From contig JAKSNX010000002.1 of NCBI GenBank assembly GCA_024405815.1, forward strand, positions 1-59,720: 59,720 nt of DNA. Reading direction: 5' to 3'. Below the pieces are notes generated by a model. That model was not told the origin of the DNA and ran no database searches. It saw only the letters and a program-made list of their open reading frames with translations. Positions 52,949 through 59,720 of this stretch are shown one piece after another (position 1 is the stretch's first letter; each line of letters begins with the position of its first letter). The DNA comes from Paludibacteraceae bacterium. Lineage in GTDB: Bacteria > Bacteroidota > Bacteroidia > Bacteroidales > Paludibacteraceae. The position numbers and the translations under genes were made by a program.

Positions 52949-54121
52949 TTGAGTTTCTTCAAAGACATACTGAACGTAGCAAAGCGTGAGACATCTATAA
53001 TGTTTTCACGCCCACTATATATGATTGCAACGGTTGTTGTAATGTTGCTGTGTTGTTTCTTTTTTGCAACCATTATGCAAAAGGGAGTGCCAGAGCGTAT
53101 GCCTATAGCCGTAGTTGATTTGGATAAAACCACTACATCACGTAACGTTATCCATCAGCTTAACTCTATGCAGATGGTTCAGGTAACCAAAGTATGCAAC
53201 TCATACGCAGAAGCACGTGATATGCTGCAACGTGGTGATATTTATGGCTTTATGCTTATTCCACGTGGCTTTTACAATAAACTTGCAGGTCTTAAAAGAC
53301 CGACATTAAGTGTATATACCAACAACACCTATACAGTAGGTGCCAATATGGCTTACAAACAACTGCTTACAATGTGTAACTTGGTGGCAGGTGCCTTGCA
53401 GTTGGAGGTGTTTACAGCAGTAGGTCTAACAGAAGAACAGGCTATGACCCTTATTCAGCCTATTGTAATGGAGAACCATCAGATAGGAAACCCCAAAGCC
53501 AACTATGCAATTTATCTGGTAGGAACTATACTTCCAGGTATATTAGGTCTTATTGTGCTTACAACCACCGTATTCTCTATAGGCTTGGAGTTAAAGGACA
53601 AAACATCAAGAGAGTGGCTTGATGTTGCCGATGGTTCTATGCCTGTGGCGTTGATAGGCAAATTATTACCGTATAATTTGATTTATTTAGCATTAGGTAT
53701 ATGCTGTAATATGTTATTGTTTGAGGTAATGGATTTACCTGTTGCAGGCTCATTCTTACTTATGAGTCTTGCTATGCTTGTATATGTTTGTGCTATGCAG
53801 GCCATTGCAGTATTATTTATAGGTCTTATACCAACTGTACGTACAGCATTGAGTATAAGTGCGTTATACGGAATGCTCGCTTTCTCAATGTCTGGATTCA
53901 CATATCCACCTATGGCTATGCTGCCTGCTTTCAGGTCTCTTACATGGCTGTTCCCATTAGGGCATTACTACCATGTATATGCAAATGAGGCACTGCTTAA
54001 CGGACCTATAGAAAACACTATTCTACCAATGATATGGATGTTGCTTGCACTACTTCCTCAGCTGTTTATAGTTGAAAGATTACGCTATGCCGCCATAAAT
54101 CTTAATTATTCTCCAAAATAA
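52949..54121 (+). CDS. ABC-2 type transporter permease (first)
   Basis: A 390-residue YhhJ/YbhS-like permease. It has one N-terminal helix at about 25-45, a periplasmic domain (about 50-185, with PIAVVDLDKTTTSRNVI) and five C-terminal helices from about 190, with the family motif SGFTYPPMAMLPAFRSLTWLFPLGHYYHVY. It starts at TTG (52949), two bases after the HlyD stop; no ATG fits. Its stop overlaps the next start by one base. No ATP-binding subunit is encoded in the operon. Confidence 0.88.
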   Translation: MSFFKDILNVAKRETSIMFSRPLYMIATVVVMLLCCFFFATIMQKGVPERMPIAVVDLDKTTTSRNVIHQLNSMQMVQVTKVCNSYAEARDMLQRGDIYGFMLIPRGFYNKLAGLKRPTLSVYTNNTYTVGANMAYKQLLTMCNLVAGALQLEVFTAVGLTEEQAMTLIQPIVMENHQIGNPKANYAIYLVGTILPGILGLIVLTTTVFSIGLELKDKTSREWLDVADGSMPVALIGKLLPYNLIYLALGICCNMLLFEVMDLPVAGSFLLMSLAMLVYVCAMQAIAVLFIGLIPTVRTALSISALYGMLAFSMSGFTYPPMAMLPAFRSLTWLFPLGHYYHVYANEALLNGPIENTILPMIWMLLALLPQLFIVERLRYAAINLNYSPK

Positions 54122-55344
54122 TGAGTGCCTTTAAAGATATATGGAACAGTTGCAAACAGGTAATGCTTAATATCTGGGAAGTGGCCTCTAACACAATAGT
54201 TGAGGTTTTCCACGACCATGGTGTTATGTCTATCTTTTTTATAGCAGGGCTTGTATATCCGTTCCTTTATGAGGGGCTTTGTTGGGAGAACACACTTAAA
54301 GAGGTGCCTATCGCTGTGGTTGACTTATCGGGTAGTCAGCAGAGTAAGAGATTCTTACGCAAGGTTGACGCATCTCACGATGTTAAAATTGAATACCGCT
54401 GCACATCTATGACAGAGGCAGAGCAGCTGTTGCAAGACCAAAAGGTACATGGTATAATGTACTTTCCAAGAGATTACGCAGATAATCTGGAGGGGGTTAA
54501 AGGTCAGGCTCACGTATCTGTATATTGTGATATGTCCACATTTCTTTATATGAAGAACATACTATTATCATCAAGTTTGGTTATGCTTGATGAGATGCAC
54601 TTGGTACAGAGGCAACGTATGAGTGCTTTAGGTGTGGGCGATGAAATGATAAATGAATTTATACAGGGCTCACAATATGAGGAGACCAAATTATACAACC
54701 CTATAGACGGCTATGCCTCATTCCTTATTCCGCCTGTACTTGTGCTTATTATTCTACAGACACTGTTTTTAGGTTTATGTATGCTTATGGGTACGCTGCG
54801 TGAGGAAAAACGCCTCTATAAAGTTTCAAACAACAAGTGGTCAAATTCCATACAGGTGAATTTAGGTATGGCACTTGGATTCTTTATAATCTACATAGGA
54901 TTAAGTTGTATAGACCTTATATTGGTTCCAAGAATATTTGGAAACATACCTCATATTGGAGATGTTAAGAACCTTATTATGTTTATAGTTCCTATGCTTC
55001 TATCCACCATATTCTTCTCTTTATTTATAGCGGGATTCCTTAAAAATAGAGAGACTGGTATGGTAGTGTTGCTTCCTACATCTCTTATATTCCTGTTTAT
55101 TGCGGGAGTATCTTGGCCTCAAGTATGTATTCCAGAGGCTTGGAGACATCTGTCTTATTTCTTTCCAACTACATGGAGCCTGCACGGATACCTGCATCTG
55201 AACTCTATGGGTGCCACTATGTCTCAAATTGCTAAAGAGTTTAACGCATTGTGGATTCTTACAGCATTCTATTTTGTGCTGGCGGTAATACAAATGGTTG
55301 TAATTTTCCGCAAAGACCCAAAATCCTTAGCTTCAAATAATTGA
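54121..55344 (+). CDS. ABC-2 type transporter permease (second)
   Basis: A 407-residue paralogue of the preceding permease with the same plan: N-terminal helix at about 35-52, a periplasmic domain containing PIAVVDLSGSQQSKRFLRKVD, and five helices from about 200, ending with SWPQVCIPEAWRHLSYFFPTTWSLHGYLHLN. The two probably form a heterodimer. It is the last gene of the efflux operon and overlaps the convergent nadD gene by 12 bases. Confidence 0.88.
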   Translation: MSAFKDIWNSCKQVMLNIWEVASNTIVEVFHDHGVMSIFFIAGLVYPFLYEGLCWENTLKEVPIAVVDLSGSQQSKRFLRKVDASHDVKIEYRCTSMTEAEQLLQDQKVHGIMYFPRDYADNLEGVKGQAHVSVYCDMSTFLYMKNILLSSSLVMLDEMHLVQRQRMSALGVGDEMINEFIQGSQYEETKLYNPIDGYASFLIPPVLVLIILQTLFLGLCMLMGTLREEKRLYKVSNNKWSNSIQVNLGMALGFFIIYIGLSCIDLILVPRIFGNIPHIGDVKNLIMFIVPMLLSTIFFSLFIAGFLKNRETGMVVLLPTSLIFLFIAGVSWPQVCIPEAWRHLSYFFPTTWSLHGYLHLNSMGATMSQIAKEFNALWILTAFYFVLAVIQMVVIFRKDPKSLASNN

Positions 55345-55869
55345 GGATTCTGCCCTGCCCTCTCTAATTTCTGTAGATGATATATTGAATTGTGGTGCGT
55401 CTATAAGCACCATAGATGGATACTTGGTGCGTATTAACTCTGTAGCATCATATCCGGGACGTGGATAAACCATTACTCTATGTTTATCTAAAATCTCCTG
55501 ATAATTATACCACTTGTTAAAGCATAACACATTATCAGAGCCAATAATAAGGGTGAAATCCACATTTGGGTACATCTGACGTAGAACAGCAAGCGTATTT
55601 ACCGTATATGACGGTACAGGAAGGTGTATTTCCACATCACAAACCTTAATATTTGGCATAGATGCTACCGCCTGCCTTGCAAGCTTTAAACGCTCTTCAT
55701 CGGGCATTAAATCCTTACGTCTTTTTAGTGGATTTTGTGGTGAGACCACAAGCCATATCTGCTGAATATCAGTAGTTTCAAGTATATGCTTGGCAAGCCC
55801 TGTATGCCCATAGTGTATCGGGTTAAACGAACCGCCCAATAAGCCTACTCTTTTTATTGAGGCATTCAT
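55333..55869 (-). CDS. nadD: Nicotinate-nucleotide adenylyltransferase
   Basis: Adenylates nicotinate mononucleotide to deamido-NAD, the step before NadE. The 178 residues show the nucleotidyltransferase motif GLLGGSFNPIHYGHTGLA at the N-terminus, VVSPQNPLKRRKDLM, IIGSDNVLCFNKWYNY and the C-terminal FNISSTEIR. I chose ATG 55869 (MNASIKRVGLLGG) as closest to the family start. ATGs at 55878 and 55899 are in frame; 55899 lies 1 base after the gmk stop, so coupling with gmk is likely in any case. Confidence 0.92.
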   Translation of the reverse strand: MNASIKRVGLLGGSFNPIHYGHTGLAKHILETTDIQQIWLVVSPQNPLKRRKDLMPDEERLKLARQAVASMPNIKVCDVEIHLPVPSYTVNTLAVLRQMYPNVDFTLIIGSDNVLCFNKWYNYQEILDKHRVMVYPRPGYDATELIRTKYPSMVLIDAPQFNISSTEIREGRAESSII

Positions 55870-55900
55870 CTCTCCCATCCACTTATCTTGTGCAGGCATA

Positions 55901-56464
55901 TCACCTGTCCAAAAAACTGCGGACAACTCTTCCTGCTTCTTCTGTGGCTTTTTGCAAGTTATCATTTACTATAACCTTATCAAACTGTGGTGCAAAACTA
56001 ATCTCGTACTCCGCCTTTTTCAAACGTTGCTCTATTACATCTTGGGCATCAGTTCCACGCCCCTCCAATCGTCTGCGTAGTTCTTCTATGCTTGGTGGCA
56101 TAATAAAAATGGTGAGGGCATCGGCTCCATATTGCTTTTTAATATTTAATCCCCCTTTTACATCTACATCAAATACAGTGGCATTACCTTTAGCCCCTAT
56201 ACGCTGTATCTCACTTTTAAGTGTACCGTAAAAACGGTCTTTATAAACCTCTTCGTACTCTACAAACTCACCCGATGCTATCTTTGCCTTAAACTCATCG
56301 GCACTTAAGAAATAGTATTCTACTCCATCTTGCTCACTGCCACGCGGAGGGCGGCTTGTGGCACTTATTGAGAACTCCATACCAAGATTCTGCTCTAACA
56401 ATTTACCAATTATGGTACTCTTGCCAGAGCCAGACGGGGCGGAAAAAATAATTAGTTTAGACAT
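55901..56464 (-). CDS. gmk: Guanylate kinase
   Basis: Phosphorylates GMP to GDP with ATP. The 187 residues show the P-loop IFSAPSGSGKSTII at about 5-18, the GMP site SATSRPPRGSEQDGVEYYFLS, the central FVEYEEVYKDRFYGTL and VFDVDVKGGLNIKK, and RRLEGRGTDAQDVIEQRL. The start overlaps the yicC stop by one base. The yicC-gmk-nadD order is common in Bacteroidota. Confidence 0.95.
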   Translation of the reverse strand: MSKLIIFSAPSGSGKSTIIGKLLEQNLGMEFSISATSRPPRGSEQDGVEYYFLSADEFKAKIASGEFVEYEEVYKDRFYGTLKSEIQRIGAKGNATVFDVDVKGGLNIKKQYGADALTIFIMPPSIEELRRRLEGRGTDAQDVIEQRLKKAEYEISFAPQFDKVIVNDNLQKATEEAGRVVRSFLDR

Positions 56465-57339
56465 TATAAAACATTTAATACCTGCTCTTTTATTTGTTCA
56501 AGTTCATCTTTCATCTTTACCACTATAATCTGCATCTCTGAGTGGTTTGATTTGGAGCCTAAAGTGTTTATCTCACGCCCCATCTCCTGTGCTATAAAGC
56601 CCAATTTCTTTCCTTGAGCGTTCTCATTAGCCATAACCTCACGGAAATATTTTATATGGTTTGTAAGACGCTGTTTCTCCTCACTTATATCAAGTTTCTC
56701 AATATAAAATATAAGTTCCTGCTCCAAACGGTTGGGGTCAAATTTTATTTTATCCTCCAACTCTTTAAGATTATCCTCAAGACGTGCTTTAATTTTATCT
56801 ATTCTTGCACGCTCATATTGTGGCACCTCTGCAAGCAAAGCCGCTATATTGTCAAGTTTTGTTGTAAAGAACTTTTCAAGCCCCGCACCCTCTTGATTGC
56901 GAAACTCCTGTAATTGCTCTATCGCTCCTTCTATAGCTTTGCGAGCCTCATTCCACTCATCATCTGTAAGTTCCACACTCTCCGTTTTCATAACATCGGG
57001 TATGCGTAAAAGTACGCTGAACCAATCCTGCGGCTCAGCTATGCCATTCTCTACAGCCATTGCAGATAAAGTTTGCCTGTATGTACGGAACGCCTCTGCG
57101 TTTATCTGCACACTATCGCTCTGCCCTGCATTGTCAATATAGAGTGAAAAATCCACCTTGCCGTGCACAAGACGCTCTGATATAAGATTTCTTATATCTA
57201 TCTCTTTGTCTCTGAATATATTCTGCACTTTTGCCGATATATCCATCTGCTTGCTGTTAAGCGATTTAATCTCTGCAATAATCTTCTTGTTTGCAAAAGG
57301 GACTACGCATTTACCGTATCCCGTCATAGACTGTAACAT
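56464..57339 (-). CDS. YicC-family endoribonuclease
   Basis: YicC proteins are stress-related endoribonucleases. The 291 residues start with the family motif MLQSMTGYGKCVVPFANKKIIAEIKSLNSKQMDI. The conserved C-terminal DUF1732 part follows, with ERARIDKIKARLEDNL, DPNRLEQELIFYIEKLDISEEKQRLTNHIKYFREVM and GKKLGFIAQEMGREINTLGSKSN. It starts 1 base after the dsbD-like stop, so it belongs to the same transcript, and is followed by gmk with a one-base overlap. Confidence 0.93.
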   Translation of the reverse strand: MLQSMTGYGKCVVPFANKKIIAEIKSLNSKQMDISAKVQNIFRDKEIDIRNLISERLVHGKVDFSLYIDNAGQSDSVQINAEAFRTYRQTLSAMAVENGIAEPQDWFSVLLRIPDVMKTESVELTDDEWNEARKAIEGAIEQLQEFRNQEGAGLEKFFTTKLDNIAALLAEVPQYERARIDKIKARLEDNLKELEDKIKFDPNRLEQELIFYIEKLDISEEKQRLTNHIKYFREVMANENAQGKKLGFIAQEMGREINTLGSKSNHSEMQIIVVKMKDELEQIKEQVLNVL

Positions 57340-57340
57340 A

Positions 57341-59215
57341 TTACTTTATCTTAGTATTTAAAAAATTCAAATAAACATCAACATCTGTCTCATAGAACAT
57401 AGGTCCTGCCACCACAGACTCATCATCGGGGTCAATAATATAATGGCAAGGCTGGGCATTCTGATTAAAAAGCACCTTTTGTATATATTTATTCTTATCT
57501 CCAAGCAGTGTAATGGAACTATTACCCGATGTAACGTATGGCTCATCAAGTTCTGTAACCTTGTCATCAACATAAAGGGTGCAGACTATGAAATTTGATT
57601 TCATACATTCTGTAACCTTATCATTTGCAAGCACTTTCTGCTCCATCTTACGACAATTCACACAACCGTAACCCGTAAACATTACAAGCACATTCTTACC
57701 CTCTGCCTTACCCTTAGTCATAGCCTCATCGTAGTCCATAATGGCACCTCTCTCCCACTCAGGTGCTTCTATAAAGTGCTGGGTGTTCATAGGTGGCAAC
57801 CAACCGCTTATGGCGTTGAGTGGTGCTCCCCACAGCCCTGGAATCATATATATTACAAATAGCACTGAAAGTATCGCCACACAGATTCTGCCTTTTGTCA
57901 CTTTTTGTTTATTACCACCGTCTATCGGGAATTTTATAAGACCCAACATATAGAGTGCAAGCACGATGAATAGTAATATCCAAATAATCAGGAATATATC
58001 TCTTGTAAGTATATTCCATTGATATGCCTGGTCTGCCACACTTAAGAACTTAAATGCAAAGGCAAGTTCCACTATGGCAAGCGTAACTTTTAAGGCAGCC
58101 ATCCAACCGCCCGATTTTGGCAGTTTGTTAAGCCACTGCGGGAATATGGCAAACAGTGTGAACGGCAATGCAAATGCAAGAGAGAATCCAAGCATACCTA
58201 TAATAGGCTTAATCCAAGTTCCGTTTGCGGCACCCAATGCCACCGCACCTGCTATAGGAAGTGTGCAAGAGAATGACACAAGCACTAATGTCAGTGCCAT
58301 AAAGAAAGTGCCTATATACCCTGCCCTCTCCTCGTTTTTGGCAGAGCCGTTAACCCAACTCTGTGGAAGTTGTATTTCAAAATAGCCTAACAACGATATG
58401 GCAAACACTATAAATATTATGGTAAACAGTACATTGGGTAGCCAATGCGTGCTGATATCGTTGGCAAAACCTTGCCCAAATATAGCTGACAACACTATAC
58501 CTACAACCACATATATAAACACTATTGAGAATCCGTAGAAAAACGCTTGCCGTCTGCCTCCGTGTTTCATAAAATATGATACTGTCATAGGTATCATAGG
58601 AAATACGCAAGGTGTCAGAATACCAAGCAGCCCACCTGCAAATGCAATCAAAAAGAACCACCAGAGCGACTCACCTCGACCATTGACCCTTGTCCCTTGT
58701 CCCTCTATGACGGACAGCGAGCAGTGGACAGTGAGTTGAGCCTCTACAGGAACGCATGCACCGTCTATGCAAGCCTGACCCTCAACGCTTATATTCAGTT
58801 GGACTGTGGTGTCGCAAAGTGCTTGAAGCGGCATTTGATAAGTGACAACACCACTGTGATAGAGTTCCGTCTCATTAAGAAAATCATCGTAGTGTTCAGT
58901 TGGTTCAGGTATTTCAGTAAACGTTTGTTGTAGTGGCTCATAGCATTCTGACGACTGTAGTGATATTACCAAAGGCAAGGCAGTTCCCTTATGGTTTTGG
59001 GAATAAAGATGCCAACCATTCTCTATGGTGGCTGTTAGCGTTACCATCGGGGTACCGTCTGTAACAGTAACATAAGCATTCCAAGTTACAGGATTCTGCA
59101 TAGTGCCGCCAATAGCACCCATCTGTGGAGCGTTAGATAAAAAAGATGCCGATATCTGTGAATACACAATCACAGACATTAGGAATAAAGTCAATATAAG
59201 CGACAACCTTTTCAT
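57341..59215 (-). CDS. DsbD-like protein-disulfide reductase with thioredoxin domain
   Basis: Passes electrons from the cytoplasm across the inner membrane to periplasmic thiol proteins. The 624 residues are ordered as DsbD: signal peptide (1-19), an N-terminal immunoglobulin-like domain with two cysteines (GQACIDGACVPVEA, about 150), a linker, an eight-helix DsbD/CcdA membrane domain (about 185-445) with cysteines in GILTPCVFPM and SFSCTLPIAG, and a C-terminal thioredoxin domain with CVNC (TGYGCVNCRKM, about 520). The linker residues GQGTRVNG are encoded by in-frame heptad repeat B5. It leads the operon with yicC-gmk-nadD. Confidence 0.92.
   Translation of the reverse strand: MKRLSLILTLFLMSVIVYSQISASFLSNAPQMGAIGGTMQNPVTWNAYVTVTDGTPMVTLTATIENGWHLYSQNHKGTALPLVISLQSSECYEPLQQTFTEIPEPTEHYDDFLNETELYHSGVVTYQMPLQALCDTTVQLNISVEGQACIDGACVPVEAQLTVHCSLSVIEGQGTRVNGRGESLWWFFLIAFAGGLLGILTPCVFPMIPMTVSYFMKHGGRRQAFFYGFSIVFIYVVVGIVLSAIFGQGFANDISTHWLPNVLFTIIFIVFAISLLGYFEIQLPQSWVNGSAKNEERAGYIGTFFMALTLVLVSFSCTLPIAGAVALGAANGTWIKPIIGMLGFSLAFALPFTLFAIFPQWLNKLPKSGGWMAALKVTLAIVELAFAFKFLSVADQAYQWNILTRDIFLIIWILLFIVLALYMLGLIKFPIDGGNKQKVTKGRICVAILSVLFVIYMIPGLWGAPLNAISGWLPPMNTQHFIEAPEWERGAIMDYDEAMTKGKAEGKNVLVMFTGYGCVNCRKMEQKVLANDKVTECMKSNFIVCTLYVDDKVTELDEPYVTSGNSSITLLGDKNKYIQKVLFNQNAQPCHYIIDPDDESVVAGPMFYETDVDVYLNFLNTKIK
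58683..58705. repeat. Heptad repeat family B, copy B5, inside a coding region
   Basis: Three plus-strand units (TGACCCT, TGTCCCT, TGTCCCT) inside the dsbD-like gene. Three units are 21 bases, so the reading frame is kept. Confidence 0.85.
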
Positions 59216-59233
59216 AATTCCATAGTTTGGTTA

Positions 59234-59241
59234 CAAAGGTA
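59234..59241 (-). promoter_or_regulatory. -7 box of the dsbD-like operon
   Basis: Minus-strand TACCTTTG, 18 bases before the ATG at 59215. It diverges from the box at 59255. Confidence 0.6.
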
Positions 59242-59254
59242 CGCAATTTTTTTG

Positions 59255-59262
59255 TATCTTTG
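59255..59262 (+). promoter_or_regulatory. -7 box of the PlsC-like gene
   Basis: TATCTTTG, 18 bases before ATG 59281. Only 13 bases separate it from the opposing -7 box, so the two promoters likely compete. Confidence 0.6.
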
Positions 59263-59280
59263 TAAAAATTTATGCTCGCT

Positions 59281-59720
59281 ATGAATTTCAGATTTTTATA
59301 CCACTACATTCAGTTTTTTCACAACCACATCTATTACCGTAAGATTGAAATAAAGGGTAAAGAGAATATCCCCGATAAAAACGAAGCCACCATAATTGTA
59401 GCAAACCATCAGAATGCCATAAATGACCCGTTAGCATTGGAATTTGCATTCCCCGATAGGGCTATAAACCTGTTTGCCCATGGTGCATTGTTCCGTAACA
59501 AGATAGTAAACAGTTTTTTTCGCTCCATACACGTGATACCTGCTTACCGTATGCGTACAGACGGAGAGGAGAGCTTAGGCAAGAACTATGATGAGTTTGC
59601 ATCGGTTGAGGATAAAATCTTTAACGGTGAGAGCGTAGGCATATTCCCCGAAGCCACAAATCAGACATCACGGTTTTTAGGGGAGTTCTCATTGGGTTAT
59701 CTTAGAATGGCTTTTGCCGC
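59281..59720 (+). CDS. PlsC-type 1-acyl-glycerol-3-phosphate acyltransferase, truncated by the window end
   Basis: The first 146 codons of an acyltransferase of the PlsC fold, which would acylate lysophosphatidic acid or a similar lipid at the inner membrane. The frame runs open to base 59720. It starts MNFRFLYHYIQFF and shows the catalytic block VANHQNAINDPLALEFAF, with one extra residue between histidine and aspartate (H-x5-D) compared with the classic H-x4-D. The second block is GIFPEATNQTSRFL in place of the usual FPEGT. An ATG three codons upstream (59272) is an alternative start. The C-terminus is not visible, so a longer multi-domain form cannot be excluded. Confidence 0.85.
   Translation, partial: MNFRFLYHYIQFFHNHIYYRKIEIKGKENIPDKNEATIIVANHQNAINDPLALEFAFPDRAINLFAHGALFRNKIVNSFFRSIHVIPAYRMRTDGEESLGKNYDEFASVEDKIFNGESVGIFPEATNQTSRFLGEFSLGYLRMAFA

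Overview
The window is ordinary chromosome from a member of the Bacteroidota, most likely the order Bacteroidales. The evidence is: many Bacteroidota-type promoters with a TAnnTTTG -7 box; type IX secretion genes (porQ, porP-gldK-gldL-gldM-gldN, porG, and a PorE-like OmpA protein); the lipoprotein BamA paralogue TamL; Bacteroidota-restricted families (DUF4954, DUF4293, DUF4296, DUF2795-type, PUR-family protein, long-form NusB, cysteine-poor DksA-like protein); and a moderately AT-rich composition. I see no plasmid, prophage, insertion sequence, CRISPR or rRNA signal. No gene-free gap exceeds about 300 bases.

Layout. 1-258: rpsA leader, with a possible decayed vsr remnant at the edge. 259-8558: rpsA (+), then a minus-strand block uvrA, pfkA, ispH, cmk, porQ. 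8733-13950: tonB, hflX, DUF4954, a methyltransferase and a cobalamin adenosyltransferase. 14003-20188: a small DUF2795-type gene, then the type IX secretion operon porP-gldK-L-M-N closed by a strong terminator. 20324-26366: envelope biogenesis operon porG-uppS-bamA-ompH-ompH-murI. 26382-31133: folK, typA, a small membrane protein, purA, a small ferredoxin and a PUR-family protein. 31261-34232: nusB-yajC-ybbR-coaE. 34269-35261: def and ruvX (-). 35372-41803: galE, a TPR protein, a PorE-like OmpA protein, nadE, an acyl-CoA synthetase and an acidic lipoprotein. 41903-47250: DUF4293, ileS, DksA-like, lspA, DUF4296. 47140-50434: RNA methyltransferase (-), tamL and tRNA-Arg(TCT). 50471-55344: a TolC/HlyD/two-permease export operon. 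55333-59215 (-): dsbD-like, yicC, gmk, nadD. 59281-end: start of a PlsC-type acyltransferase.

The theme is envelope construction and export. Lipid carrier synthesis (ispH, uppS), outer-membrane protein assembly (bamA, two ompH, tamL), lipoprotein processing (lspA), energy coupling (tonB), disulfide chemistry (dsbD) and most of the type IX secretion core share about 50 kb with housekeeping genes.

The most unusual signal is non-coding. Three families of short tandem repeats, all with a 7-bp period, lie at gene borders. On one strand every family can be written as TGA plus four bases: A = TGATGTA, B = TGACCCT/TGTCCCT, C = TGAAAAT. That strand carries a stop in all three frames within three units, while the other strand is open. 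Family A and B copies supply the last residues or stop codons of uvrA, ispH and nadE, and one B copy lies in frame inside the dsbD-like gene. Family C always lies just upstream of a gene in one orientation. A second oddity is that uvrA has no ATG, GTG or TTG ahead of its P-loop and seems to start at ATA.
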